Assembly: GCF_002086455.1 (NCBI RefSeq)
Contig: NZ_MVHC01000011.1
Location: 48,643 to 112,642, forward strand
Origin: Mycolicibacter algericus DSM 45454
GTDB taxonomy: Bacteria > Actinomycetota > Actinomycetes > Mycobacteriales > Mycobacteriaceae
Direction of reading: 5' to 3'
Length of the DNA: 64,000 nucleotides
The stretch's first letter is position 1; each line of letters opens with the position of its first letter. Shown here piece after piece: positions 1 to 10,800 of this stretch. The position numbers and the translations under genes are program-made. The notes beneath the pieces were generated by a model. The model searched no databases. It had not been told where the DNA came from and saw nothing but the letters and a program-made list of their open reading frames with translations.

Positions 1-354
1 GGCCAGGCAGACCACGTGGGAGAAGCCGGCGCCGTACCGGCCGGCGTGAAGCGCCAGCCCGGCCGCCGCGAGGCCGCCCATCGACCACCCAACCAGGATC
101 AGGCCGTCGGCGTCGTCGGCCCGTTCCCGCGCGAACCCCACCGATGCCAGCAGATCTGTGCGCCCGCCGTCGTCGTGGTGGGAATTCCAGTCGGGCACCA
201 CCACGTGCACGCCGTGGGCGGCCACCCGTTCGGCGAGCGGCCGGAGCGCCGTGCGGGCGTCGGGCTGCTTGCCGTGCCACAGCAGCGCGGTTCGCCGCGA
301 GCGCTCACCGAACAAATCGGCCAGCCGGCCGGGGCGGTACTCGACAGTCTCCAT
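1..354 (-). CDS. Alpha/beta hydrolase, partial (runs off the window start)
   Basis: The minus-strand reading from the ATG at 354 is open for 118 codons to the window edge, so the C-terminus is missing. It reads METVEYRPGRLADLF..., followed by an oxyanion-type LLWHGK segment and a GWSMGG nucleophile elbow around residue 95, typical of alpha/beta serine hydrolases (dienelactone hydrolase or esterase-like). Substrate unknown. It is divergent from embC with only 66 bp between starts. In M. tuberculosis the gene directly upstream of embC is aftA on the same strand, so this neighbour differs from that arrangement. Confidence 0.8.
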   Translation of the reverse strand, partial: METVEYRPGRLADLFGERSRRTALLWHGKQPDARTALRPLAERVAAHGVHVVVPDWNSHHDDGGRTDLLASVGFARERADDADGLILVGWSMGGLAAAGLALHAGRYGAGFSHVVCLA

Positions 355-406
355 AGTCCAAGTCTGCCCGGCCAGACACACCCCGCGGGGCCGCAAAGCA
401 CCCCGA

Positions 407-412
407 TAGCAT
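407..412 (+). promoter_or_regulatory. Candidate -10 element for embC, leaderless start
   Basis: TAGCAT lies 8 bases before the GTG at 421. Mycobacterial sigma-A -10 boxes of the TAnnnT type place transcription starts about 7 bases downstream, which would be at or next to the start codon. No Shine-Dalgarno sequence is visible, so leaderless translation is likely. Inference from spacing only. Confidence 0.4.
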
Positions 413-420
413 CTAGGTCC

Positions 421-3400
421 GTGACCGATACGCGCGCCGACTTCCGGATCGCTCGGGCCGTCGCCGTCGTCGCCGGCGTACTGGGCACCCTGCTGGCGAT
501 TCTCACCCCGCTGTTGCCGGTCAAGCAGACCACCGCGGAACTCAACTGGCCGCAGAACGGCGCGTGGGCCAGCGTGCAAGCCCCACTGATCAGCTACGTG
601 GCCACCGACCTGGACATCACCGTGCCGTGCCAGGCCGCCGCGGGCCTGACCAAGACCAACACCGTGCTGCTGTCCACGGTGCCCAAGCAGGCGCCCAAGG
701 CCGTCGACCGCGGGCTGCTCATCGAACGCGTCAACGACGACCTGGTTCTGGTGGTGCGCAACGTGCCGGTGGTGGTGGCGCCGCTGTCGCAGGTGCTCGG
801 CCCCGACTGCCAGCAGCTGACGTTCACCGCGCACGCCGACCGCGTCACCGCCGAGTTCGTCGGCCTCAAGCACGGCCCCAACGCCGAGCACCCCGGCTCG
901 CCGCTGACCGGAACCCGCAGCGGCTATGACTTCCGGCCGCAGATCGTCGGCGTCTACACCGATCTGTCCGGGCCGGCGCCGGCCGGACTGGACTTCACCG
1001 CCACCGTCGACACCCGCTTCTCCAGCGCACCGACCCCGCTGAAGCTGGCCGCGATGCTCCTCGGGGTGGCGCTGACGGTCATCGCGCTGATCGCCCTGCA
1101 CGTGCTGGACACCGCCGACGGCACCCGGCACCGCCGGTTCCTGCCGGCCCGCTGGTGGTCGATGTCGCCGCTGGACACACTCGTCACCCTCGTATTGGTG
1201 TGGTGGCACTTCGTCGGGGCCAACACCAGCGACGACGGCTACATCCTGACCATGGCGCGCATCTCCGAGCACGCCGGCTATATGGCCAACTTCTACCGCT
1301 GGTTCGGCACCCCGGAGGCGCCATTCGGCTGGTACTACGACCTGCTGGCGGTGTGGTCGCAAGTGTCGACCACCAGCATCTGGATGCGGCTGCCCACGCT
1401 GGGCATGGCACTGGCGTGCTGGTGGCTGATCAGCCGTGAGGTGCTGCCCCGGCTGGGCCACGCCGTCAAACACAGCACGGCGGCGGCCTGGACCGCGGCC
1501 GGCATGTTCCTGGCGTTCTGGTTGCCGCTCAACAACGGGCTGCGCCCGGAGCCGATCATCGCGCTGGGCATCCTGGCGACCTGGTGCTCGGTGGAACGAG
1601 CGGTGGCCACCAGCCGGCTGCTGCCACTGGCGGTCGCCTGCATCATCGGCGCGCTGACGCTGTTCTCCGGGCCGACCGGGATCGCCTCCATCGGCGCGCT
1701 GTTGGTGGCGATCGGGCCGCTGCGCACCATCTTGCACCGGCGCTCGGCACAGTTCGGGCTGGCGCCGCTGCTGGCACCCATCGCCGCCGCGATCAGCATC
1801 ACCGCGATCGTGATCTTCCGCGACCAGACGCTGGCCGGCGAGATCGAGGCCAGCACGCTGAAGTCCGCAGTCGGGCCCAGCCTGGCCTGGTTCGAGGAGC
1901 ACGTCCGCTACGAGCGGTTGTTCCTGGCCACCCCGGACGGCTCGGTGGCCCGGCGGTTCCCGGTGCTGGCGCTCGGTGTCGCGCTGGCGGTGAGCGTGGC
2001 GATGGCGTTGCGCAAGGGCCGGATTCCCGGCACCGCGGCCGGGCCGAGCCGGCGCATCATCGGGATCACCATCATCTCGTTCATCGCGATGATGTTCACC
2101 CCCACCAAGTGGACGCATCACTTCGGGGTATTCGCCGGGCTGGCAGGTTCGCTGGGCGCGCTGGCCGCCGTCGCGGTGGGCGCCGCGGCGATGCATTCCC
2201 GGCGCAACCGGACGCTGTTCACCGCGCTGGTGCTGTTCATCACCGCACTGTCGTTCGCCAGCGTCAACGGCTGGTGGTACGTCTCCAACTTCGGGGTGCC
2301 GTGGTCCAACGCATTCCCCAAGTGGCATCTGGCGTTCGCCACCATGGGGGTGGGGCTGACGGTGCTCGCGCTGCTGGTCGCGGCGTGGTTCCACTTCGTC
2401 AACGACGAGGACCGACCGCCGCGCTGGGCGGCGCTCTCCGGTTACCCGCTGGCCATCGCCTCCTGGGCGCTGATTGTCTTCCAGGTGGTGTCGCTGACGG
2501 TGTCGATGCTCGGCCAGTACCCGGCGTGGACGGTGGGCCGGTCGAACCTGGCCGCCATTCCCGTGCTGGGCTCCGGCAAGACGTGCGGGCTGGCCGATGA
2601 CGTACTGGTGGAACAGGACCCCAACGCCGGGATGCTCGAGCCGGTCGACACGCCCGTCGCCGACGCACTCGGCGCGACGTTCTCGGCCGGGTTCGCGCCC
2701 AACGGGATTCCCGCCGACGTCTCCGCCGACCAGGTGATCGGCCCGCCCGGGCTGGGCCGGCTGGCCGACGACGACGCGCAGACCGGCGCCGAGACCAGCG
2801 GCGAAGCGGGCACCGAAGGTGGCACCACCGCCCGCGAGGGCATCAACGGCTCGCGGGCCCGGCTGCCCTACAAGCTGGACCCGGCCCGGGTGCCGGTGCT
2901 GGGCAGCTGGCGTCCCGGGGTGCAGGTGCCCGCGCAACTGCGCTCGGCGTGGTACCGGCTGCCCGCCGACCGGGCGAACGCCGGGCCGCTGCTGGTGGTG
3001 GCGGCCGCCGGCCGGTTCGACCGGGGTGAGGTGACCGCGCAGTGGGCCACCGACGCCGGTGCCGCCAACGACAAGCCGGGCGGCACCATCGACTTCGGTG
3101 ACATCGGGGCGGTGCCAGCGTGGCGCAACCTGCGCACGCCGATGTCGGCGATCCCGGCCGAGGCCACCCGGATCCGGTTGGTGGTCCGCGACGACGACCT
3201 GGCGCCGCAGCACTGGATCGCGGTGACGCCGCCGCGCGTTCCGCAGCTGCGCAGCCTGCAGGAGGTGGTCGGGTCGTCCGATCCGGTGCTGCTGGACTGG
3301 CTGGTGGGCCTGGCGTTCCCGTGCCAGCGGCCGTTCGGCCACCAGAATGGGGTGACCGAGGTACCCAAGTGGCGGATCCTGCCGGACCGCTTCGGCGCCG

Positions 3401-3627
3401 AGGCGAACTCGCCGGTGATGGACAACAACGGCGGTGGCCCGCTGGGCATCACCGAGCTGCTGGTGCGCGCGACCACGGTGCCCAGCTATCTGAACCACGA
3501 CTGGTTCCGGGACTGGGGTGCGCTGCAGCAGTTGACGCCGTACTACCCTGCGGCGACACCGGCTGAGCTGGAGCTGGGCACGGCGGTCCGGTCCGGGTTG
3601 TGGAGCCCGGCGCCGCTGCGGCACTGA
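421..3627 (+). CDS. embC: Arabinosyltransferase EmbC
   Basis: 1068-residue membrane arabinosyltransferase of the GT-C fold. EmbC uses decaprenylphosphoryl-arabinose outside the membrane to extend the arabinan of lipoarabinomannan. The start is taken at the GTG at 421 (VTDTRADFRIARAVAVVAG), because the open frame further upstream runs antisense through the hydrolase gene. Visible features are an N-terminal membrane helix, an extracytoplasmic domain, the catalytic SDDGYILTMAR loop with the first Asp at residue 271, many further helices, and a C-terminal carbohydrate-binding region ending in GLWSPAPLRH. The sequence tracks M. tuberculosis EmbC (KQAPKAVDRGLL, NTSDDGYILTMAR, NGWWYVSNFGVPWSN) better than EmbA or EmbB. 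In M. tuberculosis embA follows directly; here a toxin-antitoxin module intervenes. Confidence 0.96.
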   Translation: MTDTRADFRIARAVAVVAGVLGTLLAILTPLLPVKQTTAELNWPQNGAWASVQAPLISYVATDLDITVPCQAAAGLTKTNTVLLSTVPKQAPKAVDRGLLIERVNDDLVLVVRNVPVVVAPLSQVLGPDCQQLTFTAHADRVTAEFVGLKHGPNAEHPGSPLTGTRSGYDFRPQIVGVYTDLSGPAPAGLDFTATVDTRFSSAPTPLKLAAMLLGVALTVIALIALHVLDTADGTRHRRFLPARWWSMSPLDTLVTLVLVWWHFVGANTSDDGYILTMARISEHAGYMANFYRWFGTPEAPFGWYYDLLAVWSQVSTTSIWMRLPTLGMALACWWLISREVLPRLGHAVKHSTAAAWTAAGMFLAFWLPLNNGLRPEPIIALGILATWCSVERAVATSRLLPLAVACIIGALTLFSGPTGIASIGALLVAIGPLRTILHRRSAQFGLAPLLAPIAAAISITAIVIFRDQTLAGEIEASTLKSAVGPSLAWFEEHVRYERLFLATPDGSVARRFPVLALGVALAVSVAMALRKGRIPGTAAGPSRRIIGITIISFIAMMFTPTKWTHHFGVFAGLAGSLGALAAVAVGAAAMHSRRNRTLFTALVLFITALSFASVNGWWYVSNFGVPWSNAFPKWHLAFATMGVGLTVLALLVAAWFHFVNDEDRPPRWAALSGYPLAIASWALIVFQVVSLTVSMLGQYPAWTVGRSNLAAIPVLGSGKTCGLADDVLVEQDPNAGMLEPVDTPVADALGATFSAGFAPNGIPADVSADQVIGPPGLGRLADDDAQTGAETSGEAGTEGGTTAREGINGSRARLPYKLDPARVPVLGSWRPGVQVPAQLRSAWYRLPADRANAGPLLVVAAAGRFDRGEVTAQWATDAGAANDKPGGTIDFGDIGAVPAWRNLRTPMSAIPAEATRIRLVVRDDDLAPQHWIAVTPPRVPQLRSLQEVVGSSDPVLLDWLVGLAFPCQRPFGHQNGVTEVPKWRILPDRFGAEANSPVMDNNGGGPLGITELLVRATTVPSYLNHDWFRDWGALQQLTPYYPAATPAELELGTAVRSGLWSPAPLRH

Positions 3628-3678
3628 GTTTCCTGGCGGTTTCTGGGTTTCTCCGCGCGGCACCTCGGCCCACAATGT

Positions 3679-3705
3679 GCTACATATGAGCTACAACGGT
3701 GCTAC
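3679..3705 (+). promoter_or_regulatory. vapBC promoter with three GCTAC repeats spaced 11 bp
   Basis: GCTAC occurs at 3679-3683, 3690-3694 and 3701-3705, exactly 11 bp apart, i.e. on about one face of the helix. The last copy overlaps a TACCCT -10-like box (3703-3708), which would start transcription at about the ATG at 3715, so the antitoxin mRNA may be leaderless. Antitoxins of this class commonly repress their own operon through repeated operators. The operator role is inferred. Confidence 0.45.
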
Positions 3706-3714
3706 CCTGTCGTC

Positions 3715-4023
3715 ATGGAAGTGGAGTCGGTGGGGATTCGTGAACTTCGACAGAACGCCTCGCGGGTCATCGACGCGGCGGCGAAGGGAACGACATTCCA
3801 GGTCACCAACCACGGCGCGGCCACTGGTGTGGTGATCGTCAAGGAGCAGGACCCGTCGCCCGAGCAACCCTCCCGCGCCGCCCCCGAACGTACCGGCGCC
3901 AGTCCCGAACAGATCATGGCCTCGGGGTTGTATGACAGTCCCAGGCCAGACCATTACGAAGCCGAGATGTTGCGACTCGTCGAAAGCGGCCGGGATCAAT
4001 CCGGTCGAGTCGGCGGCCCGTGA
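3715..4023 (+). CDS. Phd/YefM-type antitoxin (VapB-like)
   Basis: 102 residues. The N-terminal 50 residues (MEVESVGIRELRQNASRVIDAAAKG) match the Phd/YefM DNA-binding fold, with the typical start, GIRELRQNASRV helix and strand FQVTNHG followed by GVVIVKEQ. The C-terminal half is polar and probably disordered, as expected for the toxin-neutralising arm. It overlaps the toxin gene by 4 bases (GTGA), implying translational coupling. It sits 87 bp after embC and is likely autoregulated through the GCTAC repeats upstream. It should bind and neutralise the PIN toxin encoded next. Confidence 0.85.
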   Translation: MEVESVGIRELRQNASRVIDAAAKGTTFQVTNHGAATGVVIVKEQDPSPEQPSRAAPERTGASPEQIMASGLYDSPRPDHYEAEMLRLVESGRDQSGRVGGP

Positions 4024-4415
4024 AGATCCACCTCGACACGAATCTGTTGATTCAACGCCCGCATTGGGAGCGCCTTCCGCCCGGGACCCACCAACTATTG
4101 GTGTCGGCAATTGCCTTCGCCGAATTCAGTGAGGGTACGACCCACCCGGATCCGCAGATCGCCGCGCGGGCACGGGTGGACCTCACCCGGTTACGCCACG
4201 CCTACGGGGAGGGCGTTGGGTTCACCCAGCGTGAAGCGGACGTGTACCGCGAACTGTGTGCGATCATCGCTGCCTCCGGGCGAACGACCGGCAGAAGGCG
4301 CCGGGTCGATGTGATGATCGCGGCCGTCGCCGTCGCCGACAACGCCGCACTGGCAACCCGCAACCCCGCCGACTTCGCCGGCTTGGACGCGGTGCTGCAG
4401 GTGATCGAGCTTTGA
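4020..4415 (+). CDS. PIN-domain ribonuclease toxin (VapC-like)
   Basis: 131 residues starting at the GTG inside the antitoxin stop (GTGA). PIN-domain acidic residues are visible: Asp6 in HLDTNLLI, a Glu in AIAFAEFSEG, an Asp in RRVDVMIAA and an acidic pair near NPADFAGL. VapC toxins are Mg-dependent endoribonucleases that cut tRNA or rRNA and stop growth when the antitoxin is lost; the target here is unknown. All expected catalytic acids are present, so the toxin looks intact. Its position inside the emb locus is the odd point, because M. tuberculosis has embA directly after embC. Confidence 0.88.
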   Translation: MKIHLDTNLLIQRPHWERLPPGTHQLLVSAIAFAEFSEGTTHPDPQIAARARVDLTRLRHAYGEGVGFTQREADVYRELCAIIAASGRTTGRRRRVDVMIAAVAVADNAALATRNPADFAGLDAVLQVIEL

Positions 4416-4539
4416 TCCGACCTGCCTGCCGTCGCGGCTCCGGACCATATGGACAGTTATCTCCCGGCCGCGCGGCGGTGAGGTGCTTCCGCGCCCGACG
4501 GGCGGGACGGGGGTCCCCGGCTTCGGGACCCCGGTCGCA

Positions 4540-4545
4540 TAACAT
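4540..4545 (+). promoter_or_regulatory. Candidate -10 element for embA, leaderless start
   Basis: TAACAT lies 8 bases before the GTG at 4554 and no Shine-Dalgarno sequence is visible. This suggests that embA and embB have their own promoter after the toxin-antitoxin module and produce a leaderless message. Spacing argument only. Confidence 0.4.
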
Positions 4546-4553
4546 CGAGGCTC

Positions 4554-7500
4554 GTGTCCTCCCCCTCCGCGCAGCCTAAGGACCAGCCCCGCTATCGACT
4601 CGCCCGGCTGATCGCGGTGGTCGCCGGCATCGCCGGCGTGTTGCTGTGCGGCATCACGCCGCTGCTCCCGGCCCGGCAGACCACCGCCACCATCGCCTGG
4701 CCGCAGGGCGTCGACGCGCAAGGCCACGTCACCGACGTCACCGCCCCGCTGGTCTCCGGAGCACCACGCGGCCTGGACATCACCATTCCCTGCTCGGCCA
4801 TCGCCACGTTGCCGGCCAAGGGTGGCCTGGTGCTGTCCACCGTGCCGGCCGGCGGCGTCGACGCCACCGCGCACGGCCTGTTCGTGCGGGCCAACAAGAC
4901 CACCGTGTTCGCCGCCTACCGCGATCATGTGGCCGCGGCCGCCCCCCGCGACAAGATCGCCGACTGCAGCCAACTGCGCCTGTGGGCCAACCCCGGTGAC
5001 GTCGGCGCCGAATTCGTCGGCATACCGGGAGCGTCCGGCAGCCTGCCGCCGGAGAACAAGCCGCAGATCGGCGGCATCTTCACCGAGCTCAAGATCGGCC
5101 CGGAGCCGGGCTTGAGCGCGCACATCGCCGTCGACACCCGCTTCATCACCAACCCGACGACGCTCAAGGCCGCCGTGATGGCCCTGGGTGTGCTGGCGGT
5201 GCTGGCGTCGATCATCGCGCTGGCGGTCTTGGACCGCCGCCACACCCACCGCACCCCGCGCAGCTGGCGGCACTGGTTCAAGGCCAACCCGATAACCTGG
5301 CTGGCCGATATCGGCGTGCTGGGCACCCTGGCGCTGTGGCACGTCATCGGCGCCATCTCCAGCGACGACGGCTACAACCTCACGATGGCCCGCAACGTCG
5401 CGCACGCCGGGTACGTCGCCAACTACTACCGGTTCTTCGGCGCCAGCGAGGCCCCCTTCGACTGGTATCCGGCACTGCTGGGCCAACTGAGCAGCCTCAG
5501 CACCGCCGGAGTGTGGATGCGGCTGCCCGCCACGCTGGCCGGCATGGCCTGCTGGCTGATCATCAGCCGCCGGATTCTGCCGCGGCTGGGCCGGCTGTCC
5601 GGCAACCGAATCGCGGTGTTCACCGCCGCGATGATGTTCGCCGCGGCCTGGCTGCCGTTCAACAACGGCCTGCGCCCCGAACCGCTGATCGCGCTGGGCA
5701 CCCTGGTGGTCTGGGTGCTGGTGGAGCACACCATCGCCACCCGCCGGCTGGTGCCGACCGCATGCGCGATCCTGGTGGCCGTCCTCACCGTCACGCTGGC
5801 CCCGCACGGGCTGATCGCGCTGGCTCCGCTGCTGACCGGATCGCGGGCCATCGAAGCGGTGATCCGCAAGCGCCGGACTCTCGACGGACTTGTCGCACCG
5901 CTGGCGGTGCTGACCGCGGCGGCATCAACCATCGCCGTGGTGGTGTGCCGGTCGCAGACGCTGGCCGCGGTCGCCGAGTCCGCCCGCATCAAATACGTGG
6001 TCGGGCCGACGATCGCCTGGTATCAGGAGTTCCTGCGCTACTACTTCTTGACCGTCGAGGAGAACGTCGACGCCTCGATGACCCGCCGGTTCGCCGTGCT
6101 GGTGCTGCTGTTCTGCATGTTCGCCATGCTGGTGATCCTGCTGCGGCGCGGCCGGATCGCCGGGGTGGCCAGCGGGCCCGCCTGGCGGCTGATCGGGACG
6201 ACGGCGGTGGGCCTGCTGCTGTTGACGTTCACCCCGACCAAGTGGGCGGTGCAGTTCGGCGGGTTCGCCGGGCTGGCCGGGGCGCTGGCCGCGGTCACCG
6301 CCTTCACCTTCGCCCGCGTCGGGCTGCACAGCCGACGCAACATGACGCTGTATGTGACCGCGCTGCTGTTCCTGGTCGCCTGGGCGACCTCGGGGGTCAA
6401 CGGCTGGTTCTACGTCGGCGGCTACGGCGTGCCGTGGTTCGACATCCCGCCGGTGATCGCCAGCCGCCCGGTGACGTCGATGTTCCTGGCGGCCTCGATC
6501 GCCACCGGCCTGCTGGCCGGCTGGCAGCACTTCCGGCTGGACTACGCCGGCCACACCGAGGTGGCACCCACCCGGCGCAACCGGATCCTGGCGTCGACGC
6601 CGCTGCTGGTCGTCTCGAGCCTGATGGTGCTGCTGATGGTCGGCTCGATGGCCAAGGCCGCCGCGGGCCGCTACCCGGCCTACACCACCGCGCGGGCCAA
6701 CGCCGACGCTATCCTTTCCGGCCTGTCCTCCTGCGGGATGGCCGATGACGTGCTGGCCGAACCGGACACTAATGCCGGTCTGCTGCAACCGATCCCAGGG
6801 CAAAGCTACGGCGAGCTGGGACCGCTCGGCGGCGACGACCCGTACGGTTTCGACCCCAACGCCGTCGACGACGACCTCACCTCGCTGGCGGTGATCGCCA
6901 AGCCCGGTGTGCCCAACGCCGACGCCTCCCCCAACAAGCCCAGCGCCAACCAGAGCGACGCCGCGGGCACCGCCGGCGGCAAGATTCCCGACGACGCCCC
7001 GGACGGGGTGAACGGTTCCCGGGTGGCGCTGCCGTTCGGCCTGGACCCGGCCGTCACACCGGTGCTCGGGTCGTACCAGGAGCAGGTGGCCGCACACGCC
7101 ACGTCGGTCTGGTACCGGCTGCCCGAGCCCGGCCCGCAGCGGGCGCCGATCGTCGTCGTCAGCGCCGCGGGCGCCATCTGGTCGCACGGCGAAGACGGCA
7201 AGCTCGACTACGGCCAGCCGCTGAAACTGGAATGGGGCAGCTCCGCCGAAGACGGCGCCGTCACGTCATTGGGCGAGGTGGAGCCCATCGACATCGGGCC
7301 GCAGAACTCCTGGCGCAACCTGCGTTTCCCGCTGGCGTGGGCGCCGCCGGGCACCGACACCGTGCGGATCGTCGCCAATGACCCGAACCTGTCCACCGAA
7401 CAGTGGATCGCGTTCACCCCGCCGCGGGTGCCGGTGGTGCAGACCATCGGTGAGCTGATGGGATCACAGACCCCGGTGCTGATGGACATCGCGGTCGCGG

Positions 7501-7832
7501 CGAACTTCCCGTGCCAACGGCCCTTCGCCGAACACCTGGGCATCGCCGAGCTGCCCGAGTACCGGATCATGCCGGATCACAAGCAGACCGCGGCGTCGTC
7601 GAACCTGTGGCAGTCCGCCGAGGACGGCGGGCCGTTCATGATCACCCAGGCGATGCTGTGGACCACCACGGTGCCGACCTACCTGCGCGACGACTGGTAT
7701 CGCGACTGGGGTGCGGTAGAGGCCTACCACCGGCTGATCCCGGCCAAGACCGCGCCCGACGCCGTCATCGACCAGGGCACCATGACCGTTACCGGCTGGA
7801 GCCGGCCCGGACCGATTCGAGCACTGCCATGA
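4554..7832 (+). CDS. embA: Arabinosyltransferase EmbA
   Basis: 1092 residues. EmbA pairs with EmbB as a heterodimer adding the alpha-1,3-branched arabinofuranose of arabinogalactan, using decaprenylphosphoryl-arabinose. The EmbA-specific sequence is clear: an early [20 protein letters not shown] segment, [20 protein letters not shown] and [13 protein letters not shown]. The [11 protein letters not shown] loop carries the catalytic-type Asp at residue 271. The multi-helix core is followed by a C-terminal carbohydrate-binding domain with WYRLPEPG and FPCQRPF. The start GTG has no ribosome binding site but follows a TAACAT -10-like box. The stop overlaps the embB ATG by 4 bases (ATGA), so the two subunits are translationally coupled. 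Confidence 0.96.
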   Translation: MSSPSAQPKDQPRYRLARLIAVVAGIAGVLLCGITPLLPARQTTATIAWPQGVDAQGHVTDVTAPLVSGAPRGLDITIPCSAIATLPAKGGLVLSTVPAGGVDATAHGLFVRANKTTVFAAYRDHVAAAAPRDKIADCSQLRLWANPGDVGAEFVGIPGASGSLPPENKPQIGGIFTELKIGPEPGLSAHIAVDTRFITNPTTLKAAVMALGVLAVLASIIALAVLDRRHTHRTPRSWRHWFKANPITWLADIGVLGTLALWHVIGAISSDDGYNLTMARNVAHAGYVANYYRFFGASEAPFDWYPALLGQLSSLSTAGVWMRLPATLAGMACWLIISRRILPRLGRLSGNRIAVFTAAMMFAAAWLPFNNGLRPEPLIALGTLVVWVLVEHTIATRRLVPTACAILVAVLTVTLAPHGLIALAPLLTGSRAIEAVIRKRRTLDGLVAPLAVLTAAASTIAVVVCRSQTLAAVAESARIKYVVGPTIAWYQEFLRYYFLTVEENVDASMTRRFAVLVLLFCMFAMLVILLRRGRIAGVASGPAWRLIGTTAVGLLLLTFTPTKWAVQFGGFAGLAGALAAVTAFTFARVGLHSRRNMTLYVTALLFLVAWATSGVNGWFYVGGYGVPWFDIPPVIASRPVTSMFLAASIATGLLAGWQHFRLDYAGHTEVAPTRRNRILASTPLLVVSSLMVLLMVGSMAKAAAGRYPAYTTARANADAILSGLSSCGMADDVLAEPDTNAGLLQPIPGQSYGELGPLGGDDPYGFDPNAVDDDLTSLAVIAKPGVPNADASPNKPSANQSDAAGTAGGKIPDDAPDGVNGSRVALPFGLDPAVTPVLGSYQEQVAAHATSVWYRLPEPGPQRAPIVVVSAAGAIWSHGEDGKLDYGQPLKLEWGSSAEDGAVTSLGEVEPIDIGPQNSWRNLRFPLAWAPPGTDTVRIVANDPNLSTEQWIAFTPPRVPVVQTIGELMGSQTPVLMDIAVAANFPCQRPFAEHLGIAELPEYRIMPDHKQTAASSNLWQSAEDGGPFMITQAMLWTTTVPTYLRDDWYRDWGAVEAYHRLIPAKTAPDAVIDQGTMTVTGWSRPGPIRALP

Positions 7833-10800
7833 GTATTCGCACCACGCGCCTGGTAGCGATCATCGCCGGCCTGGTCGGCTTCCTGCTGTCGGTGGCCACC
7901 CCGCTGCTGCCGGTGGTGCAGACCACCGCGACGCTGAACTGGCCGCAGCACGGCGAGTTGCACAGCGTCACCGCGCCACTGATCTCCCAGACCCCGATCT
8001 CGATGTCGGTGACGGCGCCGTGCGCGCTGGTGCGCGAGCTGCCCGCCGAGGGCGGCACGCTGCTGTCGACCGCACCGGCCAAGGGTAAGGACGCCGCACT
8101 CAACGGACTGTTCATCACCGTCACCGAGAAGCGGGTGGATGTCACCGACCGCAACGTGGTGCTGGCCACCGCGCCGCGGGCCAAGGTGGAAGGCCCCGGC
8201 TGTACCGACATCGAGGTCACGTCGTCGCACGACGGCACCTTCGCCACCATCGGCGGGGTCACGCAACGTTACGGCTGGGCGGACCCGAACCTGCGCCCGC
8301 AGATCGTCGGGGTGTTCTCCGATCTGAGCGGCCCGGCGCCGGAAGGTCTTTCGCTGACCGCCGACATCGACACTCGGTTCTCCACCCAGCCGACGGCTTT
8401 GAAGCGAGCCGCGATCTTCGCGGCGATCCTGGCCACCGTGATCGCGGTGCTGGCGCTGTGGCGCCTCGACCGGCTCGACGGCCGCCGGATGCACCGGCTG
8501 ATCCCGTCGCGGTGGCGGTTCTTCTCGCTGGCCGACGTCGCGGTGGTGCTCGGCTTCGTGGTCTGGTACGTGATCGGCGCGAACTCCTCTGACGACGGCT
8601 ACATCCTCGGCATGGCCCGGGTGGCCGATCACGCCGGCTACATGAGCAACTACTTCCGCTGGTTCGGCAGCCCGGAGGACCCGTTCGGCTGGTACTACAA
8701 CCTGCTGGCGCTGATGACGCACGTCTCCGACGCCAGCATCTGGATCCGATTGCCGGATCTGGTGGCCGGGTTGGTGTGCTGGCTGCTGCTGAGCCGCGAG
8801 GTGCTCCCCCGGTTCGGCCCGGCGGTGGCCGCCAGCAAGCCCGCGCTGTGGGCGGCCGGAATGGTGCTGCTGGCCGCGTGGATGCCGTTCAACAACGGCC
8901 TGCGGCCCGAAGGAATCATCGCGGTCGGCGCGCTGATCACCTGGGTGCTGGTGGAGCGGGCGATCATCTCCGGCAGGCTGACCCCGGCGGCGCTGGCGAT
9001 CATCTGCGCGGCGTTCACGCTGGGCATCCAGCCGACCGGGCTGATCGCGGTCGCAGCACTGCTGGCCGGTGGGCGGCCGCTGCTGCGCATCCTGGTGCGC
9101 CGGCACCGGATTCACGGCACCTGGGCGCTGGTGGCGCCGCTACTGGCCGCCGGCGCCATCATCCTCACGGTGGTTTTCGCCGACCAGACGGTGCGGGCGG
9201 TGCTGGAGGCCACCAGGATTCGCACCGCGATCGGCCCCAGCCAGGCCTGGTACACCGAGAACCTGCGCTACTACTATCTGGTTTTGCCGACCGTCGACGG
9301 TTCGCTGTCACGCCGGTTCGGGTTCCTGATCTGTGCGCTGTGCCTGTTCACCGCGATGTTCATCATGTTGCGGCGCAAGCGGATCGCCGGAGTGGCCAGC
9401 GGGCCGGTGTGGCGGCTGATGGGCGTCATCCTGGCCACCATGTTCTCGCTGATGTTCGCCCCCACCAAGTGGGTGCACCACTTCGGGCTGTTCGCCGCGG
9501 TCGCCGGCGCGATGGCCGCGTTGACCACGGTGCTGGTATCCCGGCAGGTGGTGCGCTGGTCGCGTAACCGGATGGCGTTCGCCGCGGCGGTGCTGTTCGT
9601 GCTGGCACTGTGTTTCGCCACCACGAACGGCTGGTGGTACGTCTCGAGCTACGGGGTGCCGTTCAACGCCGACATGCCGCGCATCGGTGGCGTCACCGTC
9701 AGCACGATCTTCTTCGCGCTGTTCGCGATCACGGCGGGGTGGGCGGCCTGGCTGCACTTCGCACCCCGGGACCGCGGCGAGGGCCGCGTGGCTCGGGCTT
9801 TGACCGCCGCCCCGGTGCCGGTGGCGGCCGGCTTCATGGTGTGCGTGTTCGTGGCCTCGATGGCGATCGGCATCGTCCGCGAATACCCGAGCTACTCCAA
9901 CGGTCTGGCCAACGTGCGGGCCTTCGTCGGCGGCTGCGGGCAAGCCGACAACGTGCTGGTCGAGCCCGACCCCAATGACGGTGCGCTGACGCCGCTGCCG
10001 GGCAGCTACGGCGAACTGGGCCCGCTGGGCGGCGCCGACCCGGTCGGGTTCACCGCCAGCGGGGTGCCGGAGAAGATCGTGGCCGAGTCGCTGCGGATGA
10101 GCATCACCCAGCCCGGCACCGACTACGACTGGGACGCCCCGAAGAAGCTCAAGACGGCCGGCATCAACGGCTCGACCGTCCCGCTGCCCTACGGCCTGGA
10201 CCCGGCGCGGATCCCGCTGGCCGGCAGCTACTCGACCGACGGCCAGCAGGAGTCCAAGCTGACCTCCGCGTGGTACGCCCTGCCGCCGGCCGATGACGTG
10301 CATCCGCTGCTGGCGGTGACCGCGGCGGGCACCATCGCCGGCAACAGCGTGCTCAAGGGCTACACCACCGGCCAGGACGTGCAGCTGGAGTACGGGCTGC
10401 CCGGGCCGGACGGCGCCGTGGTACCCGGCGGGCGACTGGTGCCCTACGACCTGTTCGGCGAGTGGCCGCGGATGTGGCGCAACCTGCGCTACCCGCGCAA
10501 GCAGATTCCCGCCGATGCGGTCGCGGTTCGCATTGTCGCCGTGGACAAGTCGCTGAACCCGCGGGACTGGATCGCGTTCACGCCGCCGCGGCTGCCGGAG
10601 GTGAAGACCATCCAGGAGTACATCGGCTCCGAGCAGCCGGTGCTGCTGGACTGGGCCGTCGGCCTGGCGTTCCCGTGTCAGCATCCGATGCTGCACGCCA
10701 ACGGCGTCACCGAGGTGCCCAAGTACCGGATCACCCCGGACTACAACGCCAAGAAGCAGGACACCGACACCTGGCAGGACGGCGTCAACGGCGGGCTGTT

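Noticed and set aside
16..420. N-terminal extension of the embC reading frame
   Set aside because: It runs antisense through the alpha/beta hydrolase gene; the EmbC family start is at the GTG at 421, after a -10-like box.
7511..7828. N-terminal extension of the embB frame
   Set aside because: It lies inside the end of embA; the ATG at 7829 overlaps the embA stop and matches the EmbB start region.
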